Source of the DNA: Eubacteriales bacterium
GTDB taxonomy: Bacteria; Bacillota; Clostridia; Lachnospirales; Lachnospiraceae
NCBI GenBank assembly: GCA_030524715.1
Contig: JAUNGB010000025.1
Location: 1 to 57,546 of the forward strand
Direction: 5' to 3'
Length of the DNA stretch: 57,546 nt
Below the pieces are notes generated by a model that saw only the letters and a list, made by a program, of their open reading frames with translations, was not told the DNA's origin and did not search any database. The translations under genes and the position numbers were made by a program. How positions within the stretch are numbered: position 1 is the stretch's first letter; every line of letters starts with the position of its first letter. Shown piece after piece: positions 33,455-42,172 of the stretch.

Positions 33455-34657
33455 ATGAGCCTTGCTGTTGTAACCCTGAAAAAGGGGGAAGGGCGGATTC
33501 TGAAATCCGGCGGAATGTGGATTTTTGACAATGAGATCGCCAGTATCATGGGAATCTTTATAAACGGAGAAATCGTACTGGTGCGGGACTTTGACGGATA
33601 TCCTATGGGGAAAGGCTTTATCAATACCAATTCTAAGATCGCTGTGCGGATGCTTACCAGAAATCCGGAGCAGGAGATTGACAGGGCCTTTTTTGAAAAA
33701 CGTGTGCGGGAAGCATGGGAATATCGCAAAAAGGTTGTGGATACCGGATGCTGCAGGCTGATCTTCGGGGAAGCCGATTTCCTGCCCGGCTTCGTTATGG
33801 ATAAATTTTCAGATGTTCTTGTGGTGCAGTCTCTGGCTCTTGGAATCGACCGTTTTAAAGAAACCATCGTAGAGCTTATGAAAGAAGTCCTTAAAGAGGA
33901 CGGCATAGTTATCCGGGGCGTTTATGAAAGAAGCGACGTGAAGGTACGCAGGCAGGAGGGAATGGAGCTTTATAAGGGATTTATCGGGGAAGAATTCCCG
34001 ACTCTGGTGGAAATTGAAGAAAACGGCGTGAAATATCAGGTGGATATCAGGGATGGGCAGAAAACAGGCTTCTTCCTTGACCAGAAATATAACCGTCTTG
34101 CCATTCAGAAGCTGTGCAAAGACGCCAGGGTACTGGACTGCTTTACCCATACAGGTTCTTTTGCATTAAATGCGGGAATTGCAGGAGCAAGGGAGGTTAT
34201 CGGTGTGGACGCCTCCCAACTGGCAGTAGATCAGGCGACAGAGAATGCCCGCTTAAACAATCTGGAGGGCAGCGTTAAATTTCTCTGCGAAGATGTGTTT
34301 GAACTTTTGCCCAGACTTGAAGCCGAGGGCGAAAAATTTGATGTGGTTATCCTGGATCCTCCGGCGTTTACCAAATCCCGCAGTTCTGTTAAAAATGCTG
34401 TGAAAGGATACCGGGAAATTAATCTCCGCGCCATGAAGCTGGTGAAGGACGGAGGTTTTCTGGCAACCTGTTCCTGTTCCCATTTTATGGATTATGAGCT
34501 GTTTACTCAGACCATCGGCCAGGCGGCGAAAAATGTCCATAAACGGCTCCGACAGGTGGAATACAGGACCCAGGCGGCAGATCACCCCATTCTGTGGGCG
34601 TCAGATGAGTCTTATTATCTGAAATTTTATATTTTTCAGGTTTTGGATGAAAAATAG
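33455..34657 (+). CDS. Class I 23S rRNA methyltransferase, RlmI-like
   Basis: A 400-residue protein with an N-terminal PUA-like RNA-binding domain (about residues 1-75). A central linker domain follows, then a SAM-dependent Rossmann domain (VLDCFTHTGSFALNAG near residue 228). The m5C-type catalytic segments are DPPAFTKSR and CSCSHFMDY, the latter carrying the candidate catalytic cysteine. This is the architecture of RlmI, which methylates C1962 of 23S rRNA in E. coli; the exact target here is inferred from family. The second of two nearby ATGs (33455) has the better-spaced AAGGGAG. Single-gene unit. Confidence 0.9.
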   Translation: MSLAVVTLKKGEGRILKSGGMWIFDNEIASIMGIFINGEIVLVRDFDGYPMGKGFINTNSKIAVRMLTRNPEQEIDRAFFEKRVREAWEYRKKVVDTGCCRLIFGEADFLPGFVMDKFSDVLVVQSLALGIDRFKETIVELMKEVLKEDGIVIRGVYERSDVKVRRQEGMELYKGFIGEEFPTLVEIEENGVKYQVDIRDGQKTGFFLDQKYNRLAIQKLCKDARVLDCFTHTGSFALNAGIAGAREVIGVDASQLAVDQATENARLNNLEGSVKFLCEDVFELLPRLEAEGEKFDVVILDPPAFTKSRSSVKNAVKGYREINLRAMKLVKDGGFLATCSCSHFMDYELFTQTIGQAAKNVHKRLRQVEYRTQAADHPILWASDESYYLKFYIFQVLDEK

Positions 34658-34761
34658 AACTCAGATGAATAAGGTTCAAATGAATAGGATTTAATGAATG
34701 GGTTTCGGATGAATAGAGTTCAGATGAATAGGTTTCATAAAAATAAGTTTCACATAAAAAG
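34658..34761 (+). repeat. Degenerate 15-bp tandem repeat tract
   Basis: About seven imperfect copies of a unit like TTCAGATGAATAGG run head to tail between two genes; the last copies drift to TTTCACATAAAAAG. Confidence 0.75.
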
Positions 34762-34806
34762 TAAAGAAGTATAGTTGTTTTATAGCAAAGAAAGAGAGGT
34801 AGAAAC

Positions 34807-35316
34807 ATGAGCTTTCAGGAAGTAAAAGCAGAAGAACTGGTAATGAATCCGTTTACCAAGATTGGGAAGGAATGGCTTCTTATCACTGCGGGAAATGAAC
34901 AGAAATGCAATACAATGACCGCAAGCTGGGGCGCGATGGGAGTTATGTGGGGCAAAAATGCAGTGACTGTATATATCCGCCCGCAGAGATACACAAAGGA
35001 ATTTGTGGACAGAGAGGACACCTTCACGATTTCTGTTCTTGGAGAGCAGTACCGTAAGGCTCTGGGCTTCTGCGGTAAAGTAACCGGAAGAGATACGGCT
35101 GATAAGATCAGGGAAGCCGGACTGAATCCTTATGCAGTGGAAGGCACTGTGGGGATCGCGGAAGCAGATATGATCCTGGTCTGCAGAAAAATGTATCACG
35201 ATACGATCAAGCCGGAATGCTTTGACGACGGCGCAAACGATGAGAAATGGTATCCGGAGAAGGATTACCATACTATGTACATTGCCGAGGTGGTAAAAGT
35301 CCTGGTACGAGGATAA
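34807..35316 (+). CDS. Flavin reductase-like domain protein
   Basis: A 169-residue protein of the FMN-binding split-barrel (flavin reductase-like) family. It shows NTMTASWGAMGVMWGKNAV and VYIRPQRYTKEFVDREDTF, typical of the FMN phosphate-binding strand and loop. Such small proteins bind FMN and transfer electrons or reduce flavin with NAD(P)H; many in clostridia have no assigned substrate. AGAGAGG lies just before the ATG. The preceding tandem repeat tract supplies its leader, and a zinc-ribbon protein follows after 24 bases, possibly co-transcribed. Confidence 0.88.
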   Translation: MSFQEVKAEELVMNPFTKIGKEWLLITAGNEQKCNTMTASWGAMGVMWGKNAVTVYIRPQRYTKEFVDREDTFTISVLGEQYRKALGFCGKVTGRDTADKIREAGLNPYAVEGTVGIAEADMILVCRKMYHDTIKPECFDDGANDEKWYPEKDYHTMYIAEVVKVLVRG

Positions 35317-35340
35317 GGTTCAGGCGTTGGGAGGAATTTC

Positions 35341-35748
35341 ATGAAAGATAAGTTTAATAAATTTATGCAGGGACGTTATGGTATCGATCAGTTGTCGAGG
35401 TTTACAATGGGAGCTGCCCTTGTGATGATCGTTCTGGCGATCTTCCTTCAGAGAAGCTACGTGGGTACGCTGCTGGATACAGTAGGGCTTTTGCTGATCG
35501 TCTATACCTATTTTCGGATATTTTCCAGAAATATCCAGAATCGTTATGAAGAGAATCAGAAATATTTAAATGCGACAGGGAAGCTGCGTATGCGGATCGG
35601 ACGGGAAAAGAATATGATGGAGCAGAGAAAGACTCATCATATTTATACCTGCCCCGGATGCGGGCAGAAGATCAGGATCCCGCGGGGAAAGGGTAAAATT
35701 GAGATTGACTGTCCTAAATGTCATACAAAGTTTATTAAGAAAAGCTGA
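35341..35748 (+). CDS. Small membrane protein with C-terminal zinc ribbon
   Basis: A 135-residue protein with two hydrophobic helices (about residues 22-37 and 41-58). A basic linker follows and then a C-terminal zinc ribbon with CPGCG and CPKCH as the two knuckles. It precedes the DUF5685 and DnaJ-domain genes, and these three may form a functional set. Function unknown; the ribbon could recruit a partner or sense redox or metal. Confidence 0.78.
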   Translation: MKDKFNKFMQGRYGIDQLSRFTMGAALVMIVLAIFLQRSYVGTLLDTVGLLLIVYTYFRIFSRNIQNRYEENQKYLNATGKLRMRIGREKNMMEQRKTHHIYTCPGCGQKIRIPRGKGKIEIDCPKCHTKFIKKS

Positions 35749-35766
35749 TGGTGATGAAAATCAACC

Positions 35767-35804
35767 ATTACTGTTTATAGTTGTCAGATTCAGACAGCAG
35801 TAAC
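35767..35804 (+). repeat. Degenerate GTTACTGTT-family palindrome
   Basis: ATTACTGTTTATAG and GACAGCAGTAACGG form an imperfect inverted repeat with a central GTC/GAC pair. It lies just before the DUF5685 gene. Confidence 0.45.
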
Positions 35805-35826
35805 GGAGCAGCAGACAGGAGGCGCT

Positions 35827-36681
35827 ATGTTTGGTTATATTGTCCTGAACCAGCCGGAGATAAAGTTTAAGGATTATGATATATACAAGTCTTTTTATTG
35901 CGGACTGTGCCGTGAGCTGAAGGAAAAGTACGGACTTGCCGGACAGCTTAGCCTGACCTATGATATGACGTTTGTGATCCTTCTTTTAAGCGGGCTTTAT
36001 GAGCCGCCTACGCGCAGGGGCACGACCCGCTGCGCCGTTCATCCGGTACGCAGGCAGACGGTGAGGAAAAATGAGATCACAGAGTATGCGGCGGATATGA
36101 ATCTGCTTCTTACTTATTATAAATGTATGGACGACTGGAAGGATGAGAAAAAGGTTGTGCGTTTGGGGTATGCCAAACTTCTTGAGGGGAAAAATAAGGA
36201 GACAGAGGCAGCATACCGCAAAAAAGCAGAGGCCATCGTTACTCATCTGAATTCATTGTCTGCACTGGAAAAGGCAGGAGAAACAGATCTTGACAAAATG
36301 GCAGGTACTTTTGGAAAGATCATGGAGGAGATTTTGGCCTACAGAGAAGATTCCTGGGAGCCGGCCCTTCGGCGGATGGGCTTTTATCTGGGGAAATTCA
36401 TCTATCTTCTGGATGCCTATGAAGATGTGGAAAAGGATATAGAAAGCGGAAATTACAATCCCTTTTCTGAAGATTATATAATGGAGGGGTTTGAAGACCA
36501 GGTACGTCAGATTTTAATACTGATGCTGGCTGAAACCTGTAGGGAATTTGAAAAACTTCCTATTATAAAATACGCAGATATCCTGCGGAACATTTTATAT
36601 TCCGGCGTTTGGTGCCGCTTTGAAACGGTGTCAAAAAAGCGGAGGGAAGAGCAGGAGAAAAAGAATGTTAGATCCATATAG
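35827..36681 (+). CDS. DUF5685 family protein
   Basis: A 284-residue, mostly alpha-helical protein that begins [20 protein letters not shown] and continues with a [12 protein letters not shown] stretch, the hallmark start of DUF5685. A few conserved cysteines (residues about 24, 27 and 67) could bind metal. [20 protein letters not shown] near residue 200 resembles the aspartate-rich segments of isoprenoid-type helical folds, though that is only a resemblance. Function unknown. It overlaps the DnaJ-domain gene by 17 bases, so the two proteins are likely made together. Confidence 0.8.
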   Translation: MFGYIVLNQPEIKFKDYDIYKSFYCGLCRELKEKYGLAGQLSLTYDMTFVILLLSGLYEPPTRRGTTRCAVHPVRRQTVRKNEITEYAADMNLLLTYYKCMDDWKDEKKVVRLGYAKLLEGKNKETEAAYRKKAEAIVTHLNSLSALEKAGETDLDKMAGTFGKIMEEILAYREDSWEPALRRMGFYLGKFIYLLDAYEDVEKDIESGNYNPFSEDYIMEGFEDQVRQILILMLAETCREFEKLPIIKYADILRNILYSGVWCRFETVSKKRREEQEKKNVRSI

Positions 36682-37300
36682 TGTACTGGGAATATCCAGA
36701 GATGCAACGGATGAAGAGGTCAAGAAGGCTTATCGCCGCCTGAGCCGGAAATATCATCCGGATGCAAATATTAATAATCCGAATAAAGAACAGGCGGAAG
36801 AAAAATTCAAAGAGGTCCAGCAGGCCTATGATCAGATCATGAAAGAGAGGGAATACGGCTCCGAAGCTTATGGAAACGCAGGGGGATTCGGAGGCTTCGG
36901 AAATCAAACGTCCGGAGGCTATCAGGATGAAGAGGCCATGCGCAGGCAGGCAGCGGCAAACTATATTCAGAGCGGACATTACCAGGAAGCGCTCAATGTG
37001 CTTTCTTCTCTTTCTCAGAGAAACGGACAGTGGTACTATCTTTCTGCTATGGCAAATATGGGACTTGGAAACAATGTGAGCGCTCTGAACCACATCCGTG
37101 AGGCAGTGCGCTTGGAGCCGAATAATACTCAGTACCGGATGCTTCTCCAAAGAATGGAGGGCGGCGGCGCCTGGTATCAGGAACAGCAGGATCCCTTCGG
37201 AGGGATGCCTATGGCAGGCGACGGGTTCTGTATGAAGCTTTGTCTGGCAAATATGGTATGCAGCCTTTGCTGTCCCGGAGGCGGCGTCCTGTGCTGTTGA
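36665..37300 (+). CDS. J-domain (DnaJ-like) protein with cysteine-rich tail
   Basis: A 211-residue protein with an N-terminal J domain (residues 1-68) containing the HPD triad in RKYHPDANI, which stimulates the DnaK ATPase. A Gly-rich linker follows and then a TPR-like helical pair ([20 protein letters not shown] and after). The short tail has seven cysteines ([18 protein letters not shown]) that may be hydrophobic or metal binding. It lacks the DnaJ zinc finger and substrate domains, so it is a specialised co-chaperone rather than DnaJ itself. The start overlaps the DUF5685 gene. Confidence 0.88.
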   Translation: MLDPYSVLGISRDATDEEVKKAYRRLSRKYHPDANINNPNKEQAEEKFKEVQQAYDQIMKEREYGSEAYGNAGGFGGFGNQTSGGYQDEEAMRRQAAANYIQSGHYQEALNVLSSLSQRNGQWYYLSAMANMGLGNNVSALNHIREAVRLEPNNTQYRMLLQRMEGGGAWYQEQQDPFGGMPMAGDGFCMKLCLANMVCSLCCPGGGVLCC

Positions 37301-37319
37301 GAAGAACCGTACCGTATTC

Positions 37320-37351
37320 GTTACTGTTTGCACCGCAGGGGTGAACAGCAA
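37320..37351 (+). repeat. GTTACTGTT palindrome family, copy
   Basis: GTTACTGTTTGCACC pairs with GGGTGAACAGCAA. It is a near copy of the perfect palindrome at 55404-55436, 20 bases after the J-domain gene. Confidence 0.7.
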
Positions 37352-37392
37352 TCAGGATTCTTGATATATGTATAAATTTTTCGTTAAAGTAA

Positions 37393-37421
37393 TTGACAAT
37401 TGCTTTTGAGAATATTACTAT
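37393..37421 (+). promoter_or_regulatory. Promoter of ddh
   Basis: TTGACA, 17 bases, TACTAT, 43 bases before the start codon. The leader is too short for a lysine riboswitch. Confidence 0.7.
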
Positions 37422-37464
37422 ATTAAAGTGTTAAATTGTCGAAGAAGCATAGGAGGAAATCAGA

Positions 37465-38451
37465 ATGAGTATTCGTATTGGAATTTTAGGCTACGGAAAT
37501 CTTGGCCGCGGTGTGGAATGCGCCATCAAACATAATCCGGATATGGAACTGGTCGCTGTTTTTACGCGCCGTGATCCGAAGAATGTCAACATTCTCACAG
37601 AGAGCGCTGCGGTATATCATGTAGATGAAGCAGAAAAGATGAAGGACAAGCTGGACGTCCTGATCCTTTGCGGCGGAAGCGCAACGGACCTTCCGGTGCA
37701 GACGCCGAAATACGCCCAGTGGTTTAATGTGGTGGACAGCTTTGATACTCACGCAAAGATCCCGGAGCATTTTGAAAATGTGGACAAAGCGGCGTCAGAG
37801 AGCGGCCATGTGGGAATTATTTCCGTTGGCTGGGATCCGGGAATGTTTTCTTTGAACCGTATGTATGCAAATGCGATCCTGACCAACGGCAGGGATTATA
37901 CCTTCTGGGGCAAGGGCGTAAGCCAGGGGCATTCCGACGCCATTCGCCGTATTGACGGCGTTAAGAACGGAAAGCAGTATACAATTCCTGTAGCGTCTGC
38001 GCTGGAGGCTGTCAGAAAGGGAGAGAATCCGGAGCTTACTACACGTCAGAAGCATACGAGAGAGTGTTTTGTAGTACCGGAGGAGGGCGCTGATCTTGCA
38101 CGGATCGAGCAGGAGATCAAGACGATGCCCAACTACTTTGATGAGTATGATACTACCGTACATTTTATTACGGAGGAAGAAATGGAACGCGACCACAGTG
38201 GGATCCCTCACGGCGGTTTTGTGATCCGTTCCGGTAAAACGGGCTGGAATGACGAGCACAGCCACGTGATCGAGTACAGCCTGAAGCTGGATTCCAATCC
38301 GGAATTTACTTCTTCTGTAATTGTTGCATATGCAAGGGCTGCATACCGTATGAGTAAGGAAGGCCAGACAGGCTGCAAAACAGTATTTGACGTAGCGCCT
38401 GCATATTTAAGCGCAAAGGACGGGGCGGAGTTAAGAAAGCATCTTCTGTAA
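37465..38451 (+). CDS. ddh: meso-Diaminopimelate D-dehydrogenase
   Basis: A 328-residue enzyme with the N-terminal NADP-binding fold RIGILGYGNLGRGVE. Characteristic Ddh blocks follow: DVLILCGGSATDLP, VDSFDTHAKIPEH, SVGWDPGMFSLNR and WGKGVSQGHSDAIRRI. It converts tetrahydrodipicolinate with ammonia and NADPH directly to meso-diaminopimelate, the one-step lysine/peptidoglycan branch. Its presence predicts mDAP-type peptidoglycan. Full length, single-gene unit with its own promoter and terminator. AGGAGG lies a few bases before the ATG. Confidence 0.96.
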   Translation: MSIRIGILGYGNLGRGVECAIKHNPDMELVAVFTRRDPKNVNILTESAAVYHVDEAEKMKDKLDVLILCGGSATDLPVQTPKYAQWFNVVDSFDTHAKIPEHFENVDKAASESGHVGIISVGWDPGMFSLNRMYANAILTNGRDYTFWGKGVSQGHSDAIRRIDGVKNGKQYTIPVASALEAVRKGENPELTTRQKHTRECFVVPEEGADLARIEQEIKTMPNYFDEYDTTVHFITEEEMERDHSGIPHGGFVIRSGKTGWNDEHSHVIEYSLKLDSNPEFTSSVIVAYARAAYRMSKEGQTGCKTVFDVAPAYLSAKDGAELRKHLL

Positions 38452-38490
38452 AAATATCATCTTAAAATATTATCTTATACGATGGCAAAG

Positions 38491-38522
38491 GGTGAGGCAT
38501 CTTCGGTGTTTCACCTTTTTTT
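38491..38522 (+). terminator. Intrinsic terminator after ddh
   Basis: GGTGAGGCA (38491-38499) pairs with TGTTTCACC (38507-38515), followed by seven Ts. Confidence 0.8.
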
Positions 38523-38544
38523 CTGGATGAATAGTAGTTACGGC

Positions 38545-38575
38545 GTACTGTTTGCACCTCAGGTGTGAGCAGTAA
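38545..38575 (+). repeat. GTTACTGTT palindrome family, copy
   Basis: GTACTGTTTGCACC / AGGTGTGAGCAGTAA, differing from the perfect copy by a few bases. It lies between the ddh terminator and the next promoter. Confidence 0.7.
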
Positions 38576-38605
38576 GGTTATGACAAAAGAATTACGAGTT
38601 TATTA

Positions 38606-38634
38606 TTGACGTGTACAAAGGTTTGTTATATAAT
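38606..38634 (+). promoter_or_regulatory. Promoter of cell wall hydrolase gene
   Basis: TTGACG, 17 bases, TATAAT, with about 88 bases of leader. Confidence 0.7.
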
Positions 38635-38722
38635 GAGGTCATAAAGCTGTAATAAGATTGTAAAGAAAACAAGCAAAAACGAAACAGGGGATTCACGATT
38701 TAGAAAGAAAAGGAAGGTAAGT

Positions 38723-40225
38723 ATGCAAAACGCATGTAAGAAGTTTAGAATCGGGCGGCTGCTGCTGCTTCTGATGGTGTTTGTTGCGGCAGTTGCGATC
38801 CGTGTATCTGCATCAGATGTACAGGCTGCTACGAAGACTGGATTTCAGACCATTAACGGAAAAACATACTATATCGACAAGGACGGCTCCAAGCATAAGG
38901 GATGGCTTGAGCTGAACGGAACGAAATATTACTTTGACAGTAAGACAGGAGTCCAGCAGAAGGGCTGGATGACTGACAGCAAAGGAAACAAACGTTACTT
39001 TACAAGCAAGGCCGGCGCCATGGTAACAGGCTGGCTGGAGAACAGTAAAGGACAGAAACGCTATTTTGACAAGTCAACCGGGATTATGAAAACCAAGTGG
39101 ATGACTCTGAGCGGTAAGAAATATTATTTTTACAGTAAATCAGGGGTCGCTGCAACAGGATTCCTGGAGGACAGCAAGGGAAATACCAGATATTTTTATT
39201 CCGGTTCCTGCGCCATGGCAACAGGCTGGCTTACCAATACAAAAGGCGAAAAACGCTATTTTGATCTGGAAGACGGTGTGATGGCTACCGGCTTTAATAA
39301 GATCGAGGGAAAAACCTACTACTTCTATTCCGTTAGCGGCAAGATGGCTACCGGATGGGTGGAGAATGAGAGCAAGGGAGTAAGCTACTACTTTGATCCG
39401 GAAACAGGCGAGATGTATACCGGAACCCATACCATTGACGGTAAGGAATACACCTTCAGCAGCGAAGGCGTTTATATTCCGGCTCTGACTCCCGGAATTG
39501 ATATTGTGCAGCCTACATCAGGCAAGACGATCAAGAATTATCTGGCAGGCGCTCTTCAGCCGGTAGGACAGGCTCTCTATGTATGGGGCGGCGGCTGGAA
39601 CGATTCCACCAGAAAGGGCGTCAGCCCTACATGGCAGGAATGGTATTCAAGCCAGAGCAGCAGCTATGATTACAACAATTACCGTGATCTGAGCACGGCA
39701 AACAGAGCCAAGGGACTTGACTGCTCCGGTTTTGTAGGCTGGGCCGCTTATCAGGTAATGCACAGTAAATCAGGCGTTGGATCCGGTTATACAGTTGTAT
39801 CCGGTGAGGTTGGTTCTTATTATAAATCCTTAGGATGGGGAACTATCCTGACACAGGCAAACCTTGCAGCCAGTGATTATACGCTGAAAGCAGGCGATGT
39901 GGGATATAACAGCGGACATACCTGGATCGTTCTCGGACAGTGCTCCGATAAGAGTATTGTAATTATTCATTCTACCCCTCAGGCAGGATGCCAGATTTCG
40001 GGAACACCGACGCCGTCCGGAGATTATTCCAGCGAGGCGATCACACTTGCCAAGAAGTATATGTCCAAGTATCCGGGATATACCAAGTATGATTATCATC
40101 CATCAAGCGGTCAGTATATCCGTAACGGTAATTATCTCAGATGGAACAACGATACCCTGTCAGATCCGGAGGGATATCGGAACATGACCGCAAATCAGAT
40201 TCTTTACGATTTATTCGGCTATTAA
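38723..40225 (+). CDS. Secreted cell wall hydrolase with choline-binding-type repeats
   Basis: A 500-residue exported protein. The signal region spans residues 1-36. Residues about 40-250 are a run of roughly 20-residue cell-wall-binding repeats (GWLENSKGQKRYFDKSTG-like, with aromatic GW and YYF positions). Residues about 280-470 form an NlpC/P60-like domain with catalytic Cys334 in GLDCSGFVGWAA and His399 in NSGHTWIVLG. It should cleave peptide stems in peptidoglycan while bound to wall polymers. It has its own promoter and a strong terminator. The adjacent gene encodes a second NlpC/P60 enzyme with a different N-terminus. Confidence 0.9.
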   Translation: MQNACKKFRIGRLLLLLMVFVAAVAIRVSASDVQAATKTGFQTINGKTYYIDKDGSKHKGWLELNGTKYYFDSKTGVQQKGWMTDSKGNKRYFTSKAGAMVTGWLENSKGQKRYFDKSTGIMKTKWMTLSGKKYYFYSKSGVAATGFLEDSKGNTRYFYSGSCAMATGWLTNTKGEKRYFDLEDGVMATGFNKIEGKTYYFYSVSGKMATGWVENESKGVSYYFDPETGEMYTGTHTIDGKEYTFSSEGVYIPALTPGIDIVQPTSGKTIKNYLAGALQPVGQALYVWGGGWNDSTRKGVSPTWQEWYSSQSSSYDYNNYRDLSTANRAKGLDCSGFVGWAAYQVMHSKSGVGSGYTVVSGEVGSYYKSLGWGTILTQANLAASDYTLKAGDVGYNSGHTWIVLGQCSDKSIVIIHSTPQAGCQISGTPTPSGDYSSEAITLAKKYMSKYPGYTKYDYHPSSGQYIRNGNYLRWNNDTLSDPEGYRNMTANQILYDLFGY

Positions 40226-40270
40226 GCAACCATTTTACTATCGTGCAATAATCTGTAAAAATGCTATTAA

Positions 40271-40313
40271 AAAGAAAGAAGGAAGCGATGAAATATCGCT
40301 TCCTTCTTTCTTT
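40271..40313. terminator. Perfect 19-bp stem terminator
   Basis: AAAGAAAGAAGGAAGCGAT (40271-40289) pairs perfectly with its complement (40295-40313) around GAAAT. The T-rich 3' arm ends CTTTCTTT; it could act in both directions. Confidence 0.75.
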
Positions 40314-40466
40314 GATTTCAAAAACATTAAGAGATGTTACGAAATATTAAAATTTGTATTCTTTAATGCTTGCATTATTTATTGCGATGTGTTAATATAT
40401 AAAAGAAATCGAGATAACTATTACAGAAATATTACAGATTTGATAAGAATTACGAGGGTGAAAGTC

Positions 40467-41843
40467 ATGAAAAAAAGAATTGTATGTCTGACGTTAGCAC
40501 TTATATTAAGCGCAGCACAGGTAGTCAGTGTAAGCGCATCGAGAGAAGAAGAACTGAGAGAGGAACAGGCATGGACCAGCGCGCAGCTTGATGCTACATA
40601 CTCCAGGATTGATGAACTCTGGTGGGCGAAAGAACAATTGCAGAATGAAATTGCTGCCCTTGATGAAAGCCTTGTAAACGTCATGGTATCCATTGACGTT
40701 CTGAAGGGAGATATTTCCGATAAAGAAGCTGCTATAGCTCAGACACAGACAGATTTAACGAAAGCACAGAAGGCGAAAGATAAACAATATGAAGCCATGA
40801 AGAAACGTATCCAGTATCTGTATGAAAAGGGCGGAGACGACGCCTGGTTCCAGATGATGATGGGCGCTGAGAATTTATCCGAACTTTTGACCAAGGCGGA
40901 ATATACACAGAAAATGTATGACTACGACAGAGAACGTCTTGAGGTCTATGCAAATACCATCGAGCAGGTTCAGACACTCAGCCAGAGATATGAGTCGGAA
41001 AAAGCAGAGCTGGAAAGCATGAAGCAGGAATATGAAGCAGAATCCGCAAATCTTCAGTGGCAGATCGACGAAAAACAATCCGCATCTGCAGACTGCGACA
41101 ATGAGATTGCTTACGCACAGCAGATGGCTACAGAATATGCAAACCTCATTGCAGAGCAGCAGGCTGAGATCGAGCGTCTGGAAGCCGAGAGAATTGCAGC
41201 AGAGGAAGAGGCAAGGCGTCAGGCGGAAGCAGAAGCGGCTGCTGCGGCTGCCGCAGCGGCAGAAGCAGAGGCACAGGCTCAGGAAGAAGCAGAGCCGGTT
41301 TATGATGAGGAAGGCAATGAAGTAGACGTATATGAAGCGGCAGAATCCGGAGAGACTGTTTATGATGAAGAAGGAAACGAGGTTGATGCAAGCGAAGCTG
41401 TTTATTCTTCTTCCGGTACAGACTATGACGAGTATGGCAATGTGATCGACAGTGATAATACTGTATCCGATACTTCCCAGTATACAAGCAGCGGTTCAGG
41501 TACGGGTTCATCCGTAGTAGACTACGCAACTCAGTTTGTGGGTAATCCTTATGTATGGGGCGGTACAAGCCTTACAGACGGCGCTGATTGTTCCGGATTT
41601 GTACAGAGTGTTTATTCCAATTTCGGCGTAAGCCTTCCGAGAACATCCTATGAGCAGCAGAATGCAGGATATGAGGTTCCGTATTCTGAGGCACAGGCAG
41701 GGGATCTGATCTGTTACGGCGGCCATGTTGCGATTTACATGGGCGACGGCAAGATCGTTCACGCGTCTAATTCTGTAGATGGAATTAAAGTCAGCGATAA
41801 TGCTGCCTACAGAACGATTCTTTCTGTAAGAAGATTAGTGTAA
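40467..41843 (+). CDS. Coiled-coil NlpC/P60 peptidoglycan hydrolase (PcsB-like)
   Basis: A 458-residue secreted protein. The signal peptide (residues 1-25) ends VSAS. Residues about 26-275 are a long charged coiled coil, as in PcsB/CwlO-type hydrolases that are switched on by FtsEX. An Ala/Glu-rich run and two near-identical acidic repeats (VYDEEGNEVD at about 278 and 298, weakly again at 318) form the linker. The C-terminal NlpC/P60 domain has Cys375 in DGADCSGFVQS and His420 in ICYGGHVAIY. It likely cuts D-Glu/diaminoacid bonds during septation or growth. ATG chosen at 40467, with GAGGGTG just upstream. Confidence 0.92.
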   Translation: MKKRIVCLTLALILSAAQVVSVSASREEELREEQAWTSAQLDATYSRIDELWWAKEQLQNEIAALDESLVNVMVSIDVLKGDISDKEAAIAQTQTDLTKAQKAKDKQYEAMKKRIQYLYEKGGDDAWFQMMMGAENLSELLTKAEYTQKMYDYDRERLEVYANTIEQVQTLSQRYESEKAELESMKQEYEAESANLQWQIDEKQSASADCDNEIAYAQQMATEYANLIAEQQAEIERLEAERIAAEEEARRQAEAEAAAAAAAAAEAEAQAQEEAEPVYDEEGNEVDVYEAAESGETVYDEEGNEVDASEAVYSSSGTDYDEYGNVIDSDNTVSDTSQYTSSGSGTGSSVVDYATQFVGNPYVWGGTSLTDGADCSGFVQSVYSNFGVSLPRTSYEQQNAGYEVPYSEAQAGDLICYGGHVAIYMGDGKIVHASNSVDGIKVSDNAAYRTILSVRRLV

Positions 41844-41926
41844 GAAATACAGCGGCTGTCCGGTAATGGCAGTGAAGAGACTGGACAGACAGGAAATACA
41901 TATGGTTTAATATAGCATATGTGCAG

Positions 41927-41957
41927 GGGACTTTCCGAAGATGGAAGGTCCCTTTTT
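41927..41957 (+). terminator. Intrinsic terminator after PcsB-like gene
   Basis: GGGACTTTCC (41927-41936) pairs with GGAAGGTCCC (41943-41952), then five Ts. Confidence 0.85.
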
Positions 41958-41973
41958 ATAGTTTTATAGTTTC

Positions 41974-42027
41974 ACGAAAAAGTATCCCCCCGGGAGGCTT
42001 GTTGAGGAAGCCAGGATTTTTTATAAT
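41974..42027 (+). promoter_or_regulatory. Box-A promoter of the methyltransferase-deacylase gene
   Basis: The 30-base box (41974-42003) starts ACGAAAAAGTATCCCCCCGG. Its end supplies the -35 (TTGTTG, 41999-42004), followed by 17 bases and TATAAT (42022-42027). It is 25/30 identical to the box at 44717-44746, which occupies the same place in another promoter. Confidence 0.7.
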
Positions 42028-42037
42028 GAAAAAAGGT

Positions 42038-42133
42038 TCATAGCCGCTCTTAAGGGGAAACCAGTGACGTGTGTAAAGCGGACATTCGCATTCCGCTTTG
42101 CCGCATGCTTATCTGTGCTCAAAACGGCTATGA
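42038..42133. repeat. Composite palindromic element in the 5' leader
   Basis: Outer inverted repeat TCATAGCCG (42038-42046) / CGGCTATGA (42125-42133). Inside it lies the AAAGCGGA-family palindrome (42075-42099) in reverse orientation. A degenerate MITE end (TTTTTAAACACACTCTAG) follows at 42138. It sits between the promoter and the start codon of the next gene, so it will be transcribed as a leader hairpin. Confidence 0.7.
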
Positions 42134-42172
42134 TAATTTTTAAACACACTCTAGAAACAGCAGGAGAATATT

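Noticed and set aside
34658-34761. CRISPR array
   Set aside because: Units are only about 15 bp, degenerate and directly adjacent with no unique spacers; no cas genes nearby.
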